Positions 43,629 through 52,227 of a DNA stretch of 64,000 nt are shown here, in pieces; position 1 is the stretch's first letter; each line of letters begins with the position of its first letter. Source of the DNA: Rhizobiales bacterium CCH10-E5 (GTDB lineage Bacteria; Pseudomonadota; Alphaproteobacteria; Rhizobiales; Beijerinckiaceae). The position numbers were made by a program, and so were the translations under genes. The stretch covers positions 1 to 64,000 of the forward strand of contig LSIG01000213.1 in assembly GCA_001556125.1 (NCBI GenBank), given 5' to 3'. Below the pieces are notes generated by a model. It searched no databases and was not told the DNA's origin. It was given only the letters and a program-made list of their open reading frames with translations.

Positions 43629-44210
43629 TCAGCGGTTCTGCCCGGGTACCCAGAGCACGTCGCCCTGAGCCTTGGCATTGAGATGGCGCGAGGCGACGAA
43701 GAGGAAGTCCGAGAGCCGGTTGATGTAGTGCAGGGCCGGCGCCCCGACGATCTCCCCCGGCGTCTGGGCGAGTTCCGTCATCAGCCGTTCGGCGCGGCGG
43801 CTGACGGTGCGCGCGAGATGCAGATGGGTTGCCGCCGGTGTGCCGCCTGGCAGGACGAAGGAGCGCAGCGGGGCGAGATGTTCGTTCAGTCGATCGATAT
43901 CGGCCTCGATGCGCTCGACCTGGGCCGGCACGATCCGCAGGGGCTCGTAGGCCGGAGGCGTTCCCGTGTCCGGCGTCGAGAGATCGGCACCGAGATCGAA
44001 GAGATCGTTGCTGATGCGGCCGAGCATCGCGTCCAGTTCGGCATCCTCGCTGGCGGCGTGAAGCCGGGCGATGCCGATGCAGGCATTGGTCTCGTCGACC
44101 GTGCCATAGGCCGCGACGCGCAGATCATATTTCGGCCGGCGCGGACCCGCGGCGAGCCCCGTGGTGCCGTCGTCGCCGGTGCGCGTGTAGATTCGGTTGA
44201 GCTTGACCAT
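43629..44210 (-). CDS. pduO: Cob(I)yrinic acid a,c-diamide adenosyltransferase (PduO type)
   Basis: A 193-residue PduO-type adenosyltransferase: KLNRIYTRTGDDGTTGLAAG at the N-terminus, VDETNACIGIAR, FVLPGGTPAATHLHLARTVSRRAER and LHYINRLSDFLFVASRHLN, the complete set of conserved segments. It transfers the adenosyl group from ATP to cob(I)alamin to make coenzyme B12. In rhizobia this gene usually lies between a twin-transmembrane protein gene and etfB; here a PagL-like gene and a rhomboid gene are interposed. No cobalamin riboswitch is seen upstream. Confidence 0.96.
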   Translation of the reverse strand: MVKLNRIYTRTGDDGTTGLAAGPRRPKYDLRVAAYGTVDETNACIGIARLHAASEDAELDAMLGRISNDLFDLGADLSTPDTGTPPAYEPLRIVPAQVERIEADIDRLNEHLAPLRSFVLPGGTPAATHLHLARTVSRRAERLMTELAQTPGEIVGAPALHYINRLSDFLFVASRHLNAKAQGDVLWVPGQNR

Positions 44211-44285
44211 GAGCGCCTTATAGCGCGGCGCGGGCGGGACGTAAGCGGCCTTCGCGCGGGAGCGAGAGCGGCGAAACGCCCCGTG

Positions 44286-44882
44286 TCAGAAGCTGTAGCC
44301 GAGGCGGGCGCCGATATTGGCCGGCCCCTTGGGCTGGGTGCGGTCCGAGCAGCCGGCGGTGCTGAAATGCTCCAGCGTCGCGACCAGGCTCCAGCGGTCG
44401 TTCAGGCGCACGCCCAGCGCCGCCGCCTCGCGCGTGCCAGCGTTGCAGCCGAGATTGAGGCGGTTCTCGGGGACCACGGAGCCGGTCTTGCCGTCGTTGA
44501 CGGCGGCACCCAGGCTGGCCTCGACGAAGACCGTCCGGCTCAGATCGACGGTCCAGGTCGCACCGGCATAGGCGTAACGCGTGCCGTTGAAATTCGCACT
44601 CGCGCCGAGATGAAAACGCGGGACGAAGGCGTTGGCGAAGCGATCCGAGAGGGTGAAGGGGCGCGGGGTGGCGATCTCGCCGCTGAAATTCGCCAGGCCG
44701 CTCTCGCGGCTGCCGCCCGGATTGGCGACGGCGCCTCCGATACGCGCTTCCCAGGAGAGGGAGGGAGCAGACGTTGTGGCCGGTGCGTAGCTTGAGGTCC
44801 CGGCGGGGAGGGCCTGAGTCTGCGCCGCGAGAGGCGAGACTGCCAGACAACCGAGAGCGAGCAGCGACGCGACGCGAACCAT
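44286..44882 (-). CDS. Outer-membrane beta-barrel, PagL-like acyloxyacyl hydrolase
   Basis: A 198-residue protein with signal peptide (MVRVASLLALGCLAVSPLAAQ) and alternating amphipathic strands typical of an eight-stranded barrel (ARIGGAVANPGG, FVPRFHLGASANF, YAYAGATWTVDLSRTVFVEASLG). The C-terminal segment LEHFSTAGCSDRTQPKGPANIGARLGYSF is placed like the PagL catalytic region, with the H-x-S pair. PagL removes the 3-O acyl chain of lipid A. The position of the asparagine and glutamate of PagL differs, so activity is uncertain. It ends in an aromatic residue, as BAM clients do. Confidence 0.7.
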   Translation of the reverse strand: MVRVASLLALGCLAVSPLAAQTQALPAGTSSYAPATTSAPSLSWEARIGGAVANPGGSRESGLANFSGEIATPRPFTLSDRFANAFVPRFHLGASANFNGTRYAYAGATWTVDLSRTVFVEASLGAAVNDGKTGSVVPENRLNLGCNAGTREAAALGVRLNDRWSLVATLEHFSTAGCSDRTQPKGPANIGARLGYSF

Positions 44883-45055
44883 GGGCGATCTGAACTTCTT
44901 GTCGGCGGAACCAAGCTTAACGATGCCCAAAGACTCGTGACCGGATTATGGCGCGATTGCGGCAAGCGTCCTTCCGTTGCTTCCGCAACCACGAGAAAGC
45001 CGTTTTTGGTCAATGGTTTGCGAAATCTGGGGACGGGAGCGGGCTGATCGGGCGG

Positions 45056-45244
45056 TCAGCCGCTGCGCCACCACAGCACGAACAGGATAACGAGGATCGC
45101 GACGAATTGCAGGACGACGCGCAGGCGCATCAGCGTCTGCGAGGTGTTGGCGCTGCCGCCCCGCAGCATGTTGGCGAGACCGAGGACGAGGACCACGGCG
45201 ACCGCACCGACGGCGACGGGGACGAGAGTACCGCTGAATGTCAT
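45056..45244 (-). CDS. Twin-transmembrane HIG1-like protein
   Basis: A 62-residue protein of two helices: VPVAVGAVAVVLVLGLANML, a short loop RGGSANTSQTLMRLRVVLQ, then FVAILVILFVLWW. The loop S-Q-x-L-M-x-x-R-x-x-x-Q is the HIG1 domain signature, and bacterial HIG1-type proteins associate with respiratory supercomplexes. Its location a few genes from pduO and etfBA is a conserved arrangement in rhizobia, which supports the call. It is probably the first gene of the block in that arrangement. Confidence 0.85.
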   Translation of the reverse strand: MTFSGTLVPVAVGAVAVVLVLGLANMLRGGSANTSQTLMRLRVVLQFVAILVILFVLWWRSG

Positions 45245-45319
45245 GCCGACCCCTTAAGGCGCCTCCGCCCGCTTGGCCAGCGTCGGCCGGCGCCAGTGAC
45301 GCTGCGCCGCAGGCCGGCC

Positions 45320-46192
45320 TCAGCGATAGCGCCGCTGGACGATCAGATGCGCCGCCACCGTCAGCAGGATGGTCGCGGTCATCAGGATGAAGGAAATCGC
45401 GCCGCCGAAGGGCCAGTTGTTCTGCTGGGCGAACTGGCCATAGACCAGTGGCCCCATCATCTGGAACTTCGGGCCGCCGAGCAGCACCGGTGTGGCATAG
45501 GCGTTCATCGCCAGGATGAAGGTCAGGATCGTGCCGGCGAGGATGCCGGGCAGCGCCAGCGGCCAGAGCACGCGGCGGAACATCGCCGCCGGGCCGGCGC
45601 CGAGGCTGAAGGCCGCCTCCTCGACATTGCGCGGGATGCCCTCGATCACGCTCTGCAGGGTCAGCACCATGAAGGGCAGGTTGACCGCGACGATGCCGAT
45701 GAGAACGGCGTTCTCGGTGAACATGATCTCGAGCGGCTGGTCGATCAGGCCCAGCCCCATCAGCGAGGCGTTGAGCGCGCCCTTGCTGCCGAAGGCGGTC
45801 ATCCAGCCGGCGGCGCGCACGGCGTTGCCGACGAAGAGCGGCAGAACAACGGCGATGATCAGCAGGTTCTTGAAGCGGCTCTGGGTCCGGGCCAGCACAT
45901 AGGCGAGCGGAAAGCCCATCACGAGACAGGCGACGGTGCAGATCACGGCGACCCGGACGGTGCGCGCCAGCACGGTGAGATAATAGCTGTCGGTGAAGAA
46001 CTTGACGTAGTTCTCGATCGTCAGCCCGTCGACCATGAACTGGCCGGGAATGAACTGGTTCAGCGAATAACGGAAGAGGATCGCGATCGGGCCGAGCAGC
46101 CCGATCGCGACAAAGAGCGTCGCCGGCACGACGAGCAGGCCGGCAAGGCCGGTGCGCGCGCCCGCGACGGGTTCCGGAGCGGTGGTGCTCAT
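45320..46192 (-). CDS. ABC importer permease (PotB type)
   Basis: A 290-residue permease with six predicted helices: VPATLFVAIGLLGPIAILFRYS first. The EAA-type loop reads SVIEGIPRNVEEAAFSLGAGPAAMFRRVLWPLALPG (about 190-225), and the class is that of the spermidine/putrescine-type importers. It is the last gene of the transporter operon; REP-like hairpins separate it from the binding protein, so its expression may be lower. Substrate inferred to be polyamine-like, amino-acid-like or opine-like. Confidence 0.92.
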   Translation of the reverse strand: MSTTAPEPVAGARTGLAGLLVVPATLFVAIGLLGPIAILFRYSLNQFIPGQFMVDGLTIENYVKFFTDSYYLTVLARTVRVAVICTVACLVMGFPLAYVLARTQSRFKNLLIIAVVLPLFVGNAVRAAGWMTAFGSKGALNASLMGLGLIDQPLEIMFTENAVLIGIVAVNLPFMVLTLQSVIEGIPRNVEEAAFSLGAGPAAMFRRVLWPLALPGILAGTILTFILAMNAYATPVLLGGPKFQMMGPLVYGQFAQQNNWPFGGAISFILMTATILLTVAAHLIVQRRYR

Positions 46193-46206
46193 GGCGTGGC
46201 TCCGTC

Positions 46207-46305
46207 ATGCTCGGGCTCGACCCGAGCATCTCCGGACGCGGACGCGGATAACCGCGCCTTCATCGTGATGAGGTTCTCGGGTCGGCGCGGAGCGCCGCCC
46301 GAGAA
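46207..46305. repeat. REP-like double hairpin within the ABC operon
   Basis: Two palindromes: ATGCTCGGG (46207-46215) with CCCGAGCAT (46221-46229), and TTCTCGGG (46274-46281) with CCCGAGAA (46298-46305) with an inner GGCGC/GCGCC stem. They occupy the 133-base gap between the binding-protein and permease genes, the usual place for such elements, and may stabilise upstream mRNA. Confidence 0.65.
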
Positions 46306-46325
46306 TGACGTGCCAGCCCTGTTCA

Positions 46326-47372
46326 TCACGCCTTGAAGACCTTGTCCCACCACTCCTTCATCGCCGAATCGTTCTTGGCGAGGAAGGCGTAGTCGAGGTC
46401 GCGCAGCTTCTTCTCCTCCTCGGGGGTGAAGCCGATGCGCTTCTGCAGGTCGGGCGCCACATTCAGCCCGGTGACGGTGCCGTTGTAGCCCATGTCGACC
46501 GCAAAGGCCTCCTGGGCGGCCTTCTCGAGCATCGCGTTCATATAGGCGTAGGCGTTATCCTTGTTGGGCGCGTTCTTCTGGATGACGAAGCCCGAGACAT
46601 AGATCGGGATGCCCTCGACGGGAGCGACGGCCTCGCAGGGGATGCCGGCGTTCTGCCACTGGACGACGCGCGCCTTCCAGATCGCGCTGATGCCGATCTC
46701 CTCGTTCTTCATCGCGGCGGCGAAGGCCTCGTTCGTCGGGTAGACGCGGGCGCCGGCCTTCTTGACCGCCATCAGCACCTCCTTGGCCTTGTCGAGGTCG
46801 TTCATGCTGGCGCCATTGGTGCCGGCCAGCGAGGCCGCGATCATGATCGACTGGTACTGGATGTCGATGAAGCCGATCTTGTTGCCGTGCTTGGGGTCGA
46901 GCCAGTCCTTGAAGCCGGTCGGGGCTGCCGTGATGACCTTGGGATTGTAGATCACCACGTTGCCCGAATAGATGTGACCGACGCCATAGGGATACTTCAT
47001 CGCGGGGATGAGATTCTTGGCGTTCGGGATCTTGGCGTAGTCGATCGTCTCGATGACGCCGGCCTCGTTCATCTCGAACATGTTGGCAGCGGACAGGCCC
47101 TGAATGTCGACCGTCCCGCGCGGGAGGCGGCGCTCGGCGACCATCTTGGCGCGACGGGGCGCGTCGCCAGCCTGATCCTGCACCACTTCCATGCCCTTGG
47201 ACTTCAGGAAGGGGTCCTCGATGTTCTTGGTCAGCAGGCGGGCATAGTCGCCGCCCCAGGTTCCGACGACGACCCTGCCGGCAGCCTGGGCGAGGGCCGG
47301 CATGCCGAGCCCGGAGGCGAGAGCGACGGCGCCGGCGCCCTTGAGAAGATCGCGTCTGTCGAAAGTGGCCAT
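46326..47372 (-). CDS. ABC transporter substrate-binding protein (PotD/spermidine-putrescine type)
   Basis: A 348-residue periplasmic binding protein with a Tat-like signal (FDRRDLLKGAGAVALASG, cleavage near AQA-AG, residue 30). Core: VVVGTWGGDYARLLTKNIEDPFLKSKGMEVV, the YGVGHIYSGNVVIYNPK segment and DWLDPKHGNKIGFIDIQYQS. The class binds polyamines, amino acids or opines. It follows the ATPase gene by 39 bases. The neighbouring amidohydrolase, which would release an amino compound, fits an amide or dipeptide-like ligand. Confidence 0.92.
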   Translation of the reverse strand: MATFDRRDLLKGAGAVALASGLGMPALAQAAGRVVVGTWGGDYARLLTKNIEDPFLKSKGMEVVQDQAGDAPRRAKMVAERRLPRGTVDIQGLSAANMFEMNEAGVIETIDYAKIPNAKNLIPAMKYPYGVGHIYSGNVVIYNPKVITAAPTGFKDWLDPKHGNKIGFIDIQYQSIMIAASLAGTNGASMNDLDKAKEVLMAVKKAGARVYPTNEAFAAAMKNEEIGISAIWKARVVQWQNAGIPCEAVAPVEGIPIYVSGFVIQKNAPNKDNAYAYMNAMLEKAAQEAFAVDMGYNGTVTGLNVAPDLQKRIGFTPEEEKKLRDLDYAFLAKNDSAMKEWWDKVFKA

Positions 47373-47411
47373 GGTTTTACTCCCCTGTTGGACGCCCGTC
47401 GAAACCCGAGA

Positions 47412-48470
47412 TCAGGCTTCGCGCGGATAAACGAGCCCGGCGTCTTCGGCCCAGCCTATGGTGATGGTCTCGCCCGGCTTCGGCTCGGCGGTGCCGGCCT
47501 TGTTCGGGATCTGCAGCAGCATCCGGTCATGACCGGACAGGCCGACGTCGATCTCGAGGATCGCGCCGAGATAGGAGGCGTGCTCGACGCGCGCCTCGAA
47601 ATGGTTGTGAAGCCCCTGCGCCTCGCCGCCGACGGCGATGCGTTCGGGGCGCAGGGCAAGCGTCGCCGCGCCCGCGCCGGTCGCGGCCGCGCAGCCGATC
47701 GTGACGCCGCCTTTCGTCCGGAAGCGACCGGGTGCCACGATCTCGCCGTCGAGGAAGGCGCTGCGACCGATGAAACCGGCGACGAAGCGGTCGGCCGGCC
47801 GCTCATAGAGCTCGCGCTGGGTGCCGATCTGGCGGACCTCGCCCTTTTCCATGACGACCAGACGGTCGGCCATGGTCAGCGCCTCCTCCTGGTCGTGGGT
47901 GACCATGATCGTGGTCAGGCCGAGCTTGCGCTGCAGGTCTCGGATCTCGACCCGGACCTCCTGGCGCAGCTTGGCGTCGAGATTGGACAGCGGCTCGTCG
48001 AGGAGCAGCACGTCCGGCTCCATGGCGAGGGCGCGGGCGAGCGCGACGCGCTGCTGCTGGCCGCCCGAGAGCTGGCGCGGATAGCGCTCGTCGAAGCCGG
48101 CAAGCTGGACGAGGCGCAGCGCCTCGGCGACGCGCGGCGCCCGGTCGGCTGGCGGAATCTTGCGCATCTCCAGCCCGAAGGCGACGTTTTCCGCCACCGT
48201 CATGTGCGGGAAGAGCGCATAGCTCTGGAAGACGAGGCCGCAATTGCGCTTCCAGGGCGGCAGCGCCGTGACCTCACGCTCTCCGATCGCGATCCTGCCG
48301 GCGCTGGGGGCGATGAAACCGGCGACCATGCGCAGCGTCGTCGTCTTGCCGCAGCCCGACGGGCCGAGCAGGACCAGGAACTCGCCATCGGCGATATCGA
48401 TATCGACATTGTTGACGACGGTCAGGTCGCCATAGGTCTTGCGGAGATTCTCGATCGAAAGCCGCGCCAT
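47412..48470 (-). CDS. ABC transporter ATP-binding subunit (PotA type)
   Basis: A 352-residue ATPase: Walker A GPSGCGKTT (36-44), Q-loop VFQSYALFPHMTV, signature LSGGQQQRV (about 134-142), Walker B PDVLLLDEPLSNLDAKL and H-loop VTHDQEE, then a TOBE domain from about residue 245 (ALRPERIAVGGEAQ). It belongs to the operon amidohydrolase - permease - ATPase - binding protein - permease, and starts 4 bases after the upstream permease stop. Confidence 0.95.
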   Translation of the reverse strand: MARLSIENLRKTYGDLTVVNNVDIDIADGEFLVLLGPSGCGKTTTLRMVAGFIAPSAGRIAIGEREVTALPPWKRNCGLVFQSYALFPHMTVAENVAFGLEMRKIPPADRAPRVAEALRLVQLAGFDERYPRQLSGGQQQRVALARALAMEPDVLLLDEPLSNLDAKLRQEVRVEIRDLQRKLGLTTIMVTHDQEEALTMADRLVVMEKGEVRQIGTQRELYERPADRFVAGFIGRSAFLDGEIVAPGRFRTKGGVTIGCAAATGAGAATLALRPERIAVGGEAQGLHNHFEARVEHASYLGAILEIDVGLSGHDRMLLQIPNKAGTAEPKPGETITIGWAEDAGLVYPREA

Positions 48471-48474
48471 GATC

Positions 48475-49293
48475 TCAGACCACCCGGCTCAGCTTGACGT
48501 AACGGTCGGTCACGATCATCGCGACGGCGATCAGGACGATCTGGATCAGGGATGCTGCGGCCACGGTCGGATCGATCTTCCATTCGAGATATTGCAGGAT
48601 GGCGATGGGCAGGGTCGTCCGGCCGGGTCCGACGAGGAACAGGCTCATCTCCAGATTGCCGAAGGAGGTGACGAAGCCGAAGAGCCCCGCCGCGACGATG
48701 CCGGGACGGATGCTCGGCAGCGTCACGCGCCGGAAGGTGGTGAAGGGGCCGGCGCCGAGGTTCTGCGCCGCTTCTTCGATCGTGCGGTCGAAGCCGACCA
48801 AGCTGGCCGTGACGAGCCTGACCACCCAGGGAATGACGACGAGGGTATGAGCGGCGATGAGACCGCCAAGCGAGCCCATGACCGGCAGGCCGGTCGCGAT
48901 TTCGGTCTCGATCTGGAAGACGTAGGTCGCCGTACCGAGCACGATGCCTGGCATGACCAGCGGCAGCAGCAGCAGCGTGTTGAAGGCGGGCCCCAGCACG
49001 ATCCGATGGCGGACCAGTGCGAGGCTCGCGGGCACGCCCAGCAAAAGGCCGATCAGCGTGGCGGAGACGCCGACCTGAAGGCTGAGCAGGAAGCCGTTGA
49101 TGAAGGGCTGGTTGTTGGCGGCGGCCGAAAACCACTTCAGCGAATAGCCTTCCGGCGGGAAGGAGGGGATCTCCTGCCGGAAGAAGGCGAGCCAGGTGAC
49201 GAAGATCAGCGGCAACAGGATGTAGAGCAGAGACAGGCCCGCGGCCGCGTTGAGCGCGATGCGGCCCAGGCTCGGGCGGGTGGCGGCGCTCAT
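48475..49293 (-). CDS. ABC importer permease (PotC type)
   Basis: A 272-residue six-helix permease: LLYILLPLIFVTWLAFFRQEI first, with the EAA-type loop DRTIEEAAQNLGAGPFTTFRRVTLPSIRPG (about residues 170-200), typical of PotC. Its partner PotB-type permease is three genes downstream, a split-order operon. The amidohydrolase gene lies 103 bases upstream, with another degenerate REP-like stretch between. Confidence 0.92.
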   Translation of the reverse strand: MSAATRPSLGRIALNAAAGLSLLYILLPLIFVTWLAFFRQEIPSFPPEGYSLKWFSAAANNQPFINGFLLSLQVGVSATLIGLLLGVPASLALVRHRIVLGPAFNTLLLLPLVMPGIVLGTATYVFQIETEIATGLPVMGSLGGLIAAHTLVVIPWVVRLVTASLVGFDRTIEEAAQNLGAGPFTTFRRVTLPSIRPGIVAAGLFGFVTSFGNLEMSLFLVGPGRTTLPIAILQYLEWKIDPTVAAASLIQIVLIAVAMIVTDRYVKLSRVV

Positions 49294-49396
49294 GCGGCGT
49301 CTCCGGCAAGGCCGGGCTGAAGGCGATCATTCCGGCCGAAGCCGAGCCGGGCCGGCCCAGAACGACGGCGTGCTGTCCTGCGCATTCAATCTGCTT

Positions 49397-50632
49397 TCAC
49401 TGGAGCGTGTTCTTGTGGAACGCGCCGCCTTTCATGATCACCGGCAGCCGGGCTCCCTGGTCCTGCAGAAGGGCCAGGTCTTCCAGCGGGTTGCCGTCGA
49501 CCAGGATCATATCCGCATAAGCCCCAGCACGCAGCGTGCCAAGCTTGCCTTCCATACGCAGGAGCTGGGCTCCGACGGTGGTGGCTGAGCGGATGATCTC
49601 GATCGGCGAGAGAACCTCCCGCCGCAGCAGGAATTCGCGCGACTGGTCGACCTGGAGCTGGCCGAGCAGGTCAGAGCCATAAGCGACCGGCACGCCGGCG
49701 CGCTTGCAGATCTCCAGGGAGCGCAGGCCGCCGTCGATGACGAGATCGTTCTTGGCGAGCATGTCGCCATTCATGCCGAATTCTGCGGCACGCTCCTTCA
49801 TCGCGTAATAGGCGACGAGATTGGCGGTGAGGAACATGCCCTTCTCGGCCATCAGCTTCGCCGCGGCATCGTCGATCAGGTTGCCGTGTTCGATGGCGCG
49901 TACGCCGCACTGGGCGGCGCGGGTGATCGCTTCGGGCGTGTAGGCATGGGCGCAGACATAGCGGCCGAATGCGGCCGCTTCCTCCACGGCGGTGCGGACC
50001 TCGTCGAGGCTGAACTGCAGCGAGTCGAGCGGATCGTAGGGGGAGGCGACGCCGCCTGACATCATGATCTTGATGTGGTCGGCGCCGAGCCGCATCTGCT
50101 CACGGACCGATTTGCGCACGGAGGACACGCCGTCCGAGACGTTCATCGTATAGGCCATGGCGTTGCAGCAGTTGCAGCGCGAGCCGAAATCGGTGCGCCG
50201 GCGCGGGTCGCTGTGGCCACCGGTGGGGCCGATCGCCTGGCCTGCGATGAAGAGGCGCGGTGCCGAGACATGCCCCTTTTCGACAGCCTCCTTGATGCCC
50301 CAATCGGCGCCGCCCGTGTCGCGCACCGTGGTGAAGCCGCGGTCGATCATGCCCTTCATCAGGCCGATGGCCCGCGCCGTCATCAGCGTCAGCGGCATGC
50401 TCTCCATCGAGCGGATGACGACTTCGGAGAGGAAAACGTGGACATGGCTGTCGATCAGCCCCGGCATCAGCGTGCGGCCGCCGCAGTCGATGACCTCCGC
50501 CGAGTCCGACCGGATCGGGCTGTCGGAGAGCTCGCGGATCGTCTCACCCTCGACCAGCAGTTCGTAGCCGGCACGTACCTCGCCGAAATCCGGTTCAAGG
50601 AGCTGAAAGTTCCTGAACAGCAGCGGCGCCAT
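49397..50632 (-). CDS. Metal-dependent amidohydrolase (prolidase/carboxypeptidase type)
   Basis: A 411-residue amidohydrolase-superfamily TIM barrel: HVHVF at His63/His65 in LMPGLIDSHVHVF, the lysine in DHIKIMMSGGVASPYDPLDS that is carboxylated to bridge two zinc ions, HAYTPEA and IEHGNLID histidines, and the Asp in AYGSDLLGQL. Members closest to this pattern hydrolyse N-acyl amino acids or Xaa-Arg/Lys dipeptides. It leads the PotABCD-type operon, suggesting that the imported compound is cleaved here. Cysteines CNCC in a loop are unusual. Confidence 0.9.
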   Translation of the reverse strand: MAPLLFRNFQLLEPDFGEVRAGYELLVEGETIRELSDSPIRSDSAEVIDCGGRTLMPGLIDSHVHVFLSEVVIRSMESMPLTLMTARAIGLMKGMIDRGFTTVRDTGGADWGIKEAVEKGHVSAPRLFIAGQAIGPTGGHSDPRRRTDFGSRCNCCNAMAYTMNVSDGVSSVRKSVREQMRLGADHIKIMMSGGVASPYDPLDSLQFSLDEVRTAVEEAAAFGRYVCAHAYTPEAITRAAQCGVRAIEHGNLIDDAAAKLMAEKGMFLTANLVAYYAMKERAAEFGMNGDMLAKNDLVIDGGLRSLEICKRAGVPVAYGSDLLGQLQVDQSREFLLRREVLSPIEIIRSATTVGAQLLRMEGKLGTLRAGAYADMILVDGNPLEDLALLQDQGARLPVIMKGGAFHKNTLQ

Positions 50633-50806
50633 GGCGGGCTTCTCCTCCGGCTGGGCCCCGCGATCGCAGGCCCCTGTTGCAGCCGCTGATATATTGAGAA
50701 GTTTATTCCGCCTTGTCCATCGCCCCGGGTGCTGTCGGCAACAGGCCGGGCATGCCTTCAGCCCATGGGCTGCGGGCCTGGCCGTCGCCTTCTCCGGCTG
50801 GTCGGG

Positions 50807-52129
50807 TCAGCTTTTGGCGGCGCTGCTCTGCGCCGGAGCGCGGTTGCGCACGGCGAGCGAGAGATCATCCACCAGCGCGCAGCTGATCGTCGGCAGCCCG
50901 TCGAGCAGGTTCGGCACGAAGGCCTGGGAAGGGGGCATGCGGCGCGGCAGCGCGTGGAGCGCGGCGGCCATCCTCAGCGGGTCGCGAGGACTCTCACCGC
51001 TCTCCTGCGGATCATGCAGCACGTCGATCAGCTTGAGCTGGTCGGCGCGCTCGGCCCGGATCGCCTGCTCGAGGCGGGGCTTCACTCGGGGAACGATAAG
51101 CGCCGGCTTGTCGAAGGACAGCACCTCGCAGAAGGTGTTGTAGCCGCCCATGGCGACAACGCAGTGGGCCCGGTTCATCAGCAGTTCCAGGCGCGGCTCG
51201 AAGCCGAGGCTCTCGAGCTTCGGAATCCGCGCGATGCGCTCGGCGAAGCCCTTGCGCCGCTCGCGCGACATGAACGGGCCAAAGACGATCAGGGAAGGCA
51301 GTTCGATCGTCGGATCGGCCTCATAGGCCGAGATCACCCAGTCGATGACGCCGGCGCCATCGCCGCCGCCGCCCGGCGTCACCAGGATGAAGGGACCCTT
51401 GGTGATCCGGGGAAAGCGCGTCGGCGGCATCGGGCTCGGAACGGCGCGCTTGAGATAGCCGGTGTAGCGGATCTTGTGGTCGAAGAGATGCGGGTTCGGC
51501 AGACCGGCGAGTGGCTGGTAGATGCTCTCCAGCCCATAGACGAAGATGTCGTCATAGATCTGCCCGAGTGCGTCCAGAGCCCCGCTCTGGCGCCATTCCT
51601 CGTGCAGCTTGACCGGCTCGTCGAGCACGTCGCGCAGGCCGAGCACGATCCGGGCACCGCGGCGGCGCAGGATGTCGAGCGCCGGCACGAGTTCGCCGCG
51701 CAGGCCGATCGGCTCCTTGTCGACGATGACGACATCGGGATCGAAGGACAGGACGACCTGCTTGATGATGTCGGTCCGCAGCCGGATCGTGTCGTTCAGG
51801 TCGAGATTGAGATGGTGCGGGCCATAGCGCCCATCGGTCTGCTTCTCGACGCCGGGAATGCGGACATAGTCGACGCCATCACCGAACTGGAAGCTCGAGA
51901 TCACCGACGAGCCCGAGACGATGATCACTGATATATGAGGGTAGCTCGCGACAAGCGAGTTCGCGATCGCGCGGCAACGCCGGATATGTCCCAGTCCGAA
52001 GGTGTCGTGGCTGTAGATCAGGACGCGCGGCGCGTGGGACGAGCGCTGTACCCGATCGGTACCCGGAAGGTCGACGACGTTGAAAGGCATATCCGCGTCG
52101 CCCCCCGCAGATAGGTCAGACGACCTCAT
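50807..52129 (-). CDS. MurG-like (GT28-type) glycosyltransferase family protein
   Basis: A 440-residue GT-B enzyme. Family features are VLIYSHDTFGLGHIRRCRAIANSL near residue 36-60, VDKEPIGLRGELVPALDIL, and in the C-terminal domain ILVTPGGGGDGAGVIDWV and NRAHCVVAMGGYNTFCEVLSFDKPALIVPR, the donor-binding region of MurG-like enzymes. It is the last gene of the long minus-strand series after GT4, deacetylase and lipoprotein genes. Polysaccharide or glycolipid synthesis is likely. Start at 52129, or MPFNVV at 52090. Confidence 0.85.
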   Translation of the reverse strand: MRSSDLSAGGDADMPFNVVDLPGTDRVQRSSHAPRVLIYSHDTFGLGHIRRCRAIANSLVASYPHISVIIVSGSSVISSFQFGDGVDYVRIPGVEKQTDGRYGPHHLNLDLNDTIRLRTDIIKQVVLSFDPDVVIVDKEPIGLRGELVPALDILRRRGARIVLGLRDVLDEPVKLHEEWRQSGALDALGQIYDDIFVYGLESIYQPLAGLPNPHLFDHKIRYTGYLKRAVPSPMPPTRFPRITKGPFILVTPGGGGDGAGVIDWVISAYEADPTIELPSLIVFGPFMSRERRKGFAERIARIPKLESLGFEPRLELLMNRAHCVVAMGGYNTFCEVLSFDKPALIVPRVKPRLEQAIRAERADQLKLIDVLHDPQESGESPRDPLRMAAALHALPRRMPPSQAFVPNLLDGLPTISCALVDDLSLAVRNRAPAQSSAAKS

Positions 52130-52227
52130 GCCGAGGACGAACGCACCTGAGAATACGCCCCGCCTTTATAGCGCGAGGTTGGAACCTGTCCAAGTCCGGC
52201 GCACCCGACCGACCGCTCGAATCTGCA

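Noticed and set aside
43629..44285. Cobalamin riboswitch upstream of pduO
   Set aside because: The upstream region is only about 75 bases and contains no B12-box-like sequence.
46305..48497. 730-codon plus-strand frame
   Set aside because: Antisense to the binding-protein and ATPase genes of the polyamine-type operon.
50759..50772. Perfect 14-bp palindrome CAGCCCATGGGCTG
   Set aside because: It is a short GC-rich palindrome just downstream of the MurG-like gene with no matched partner; expected by chance at this base composition.
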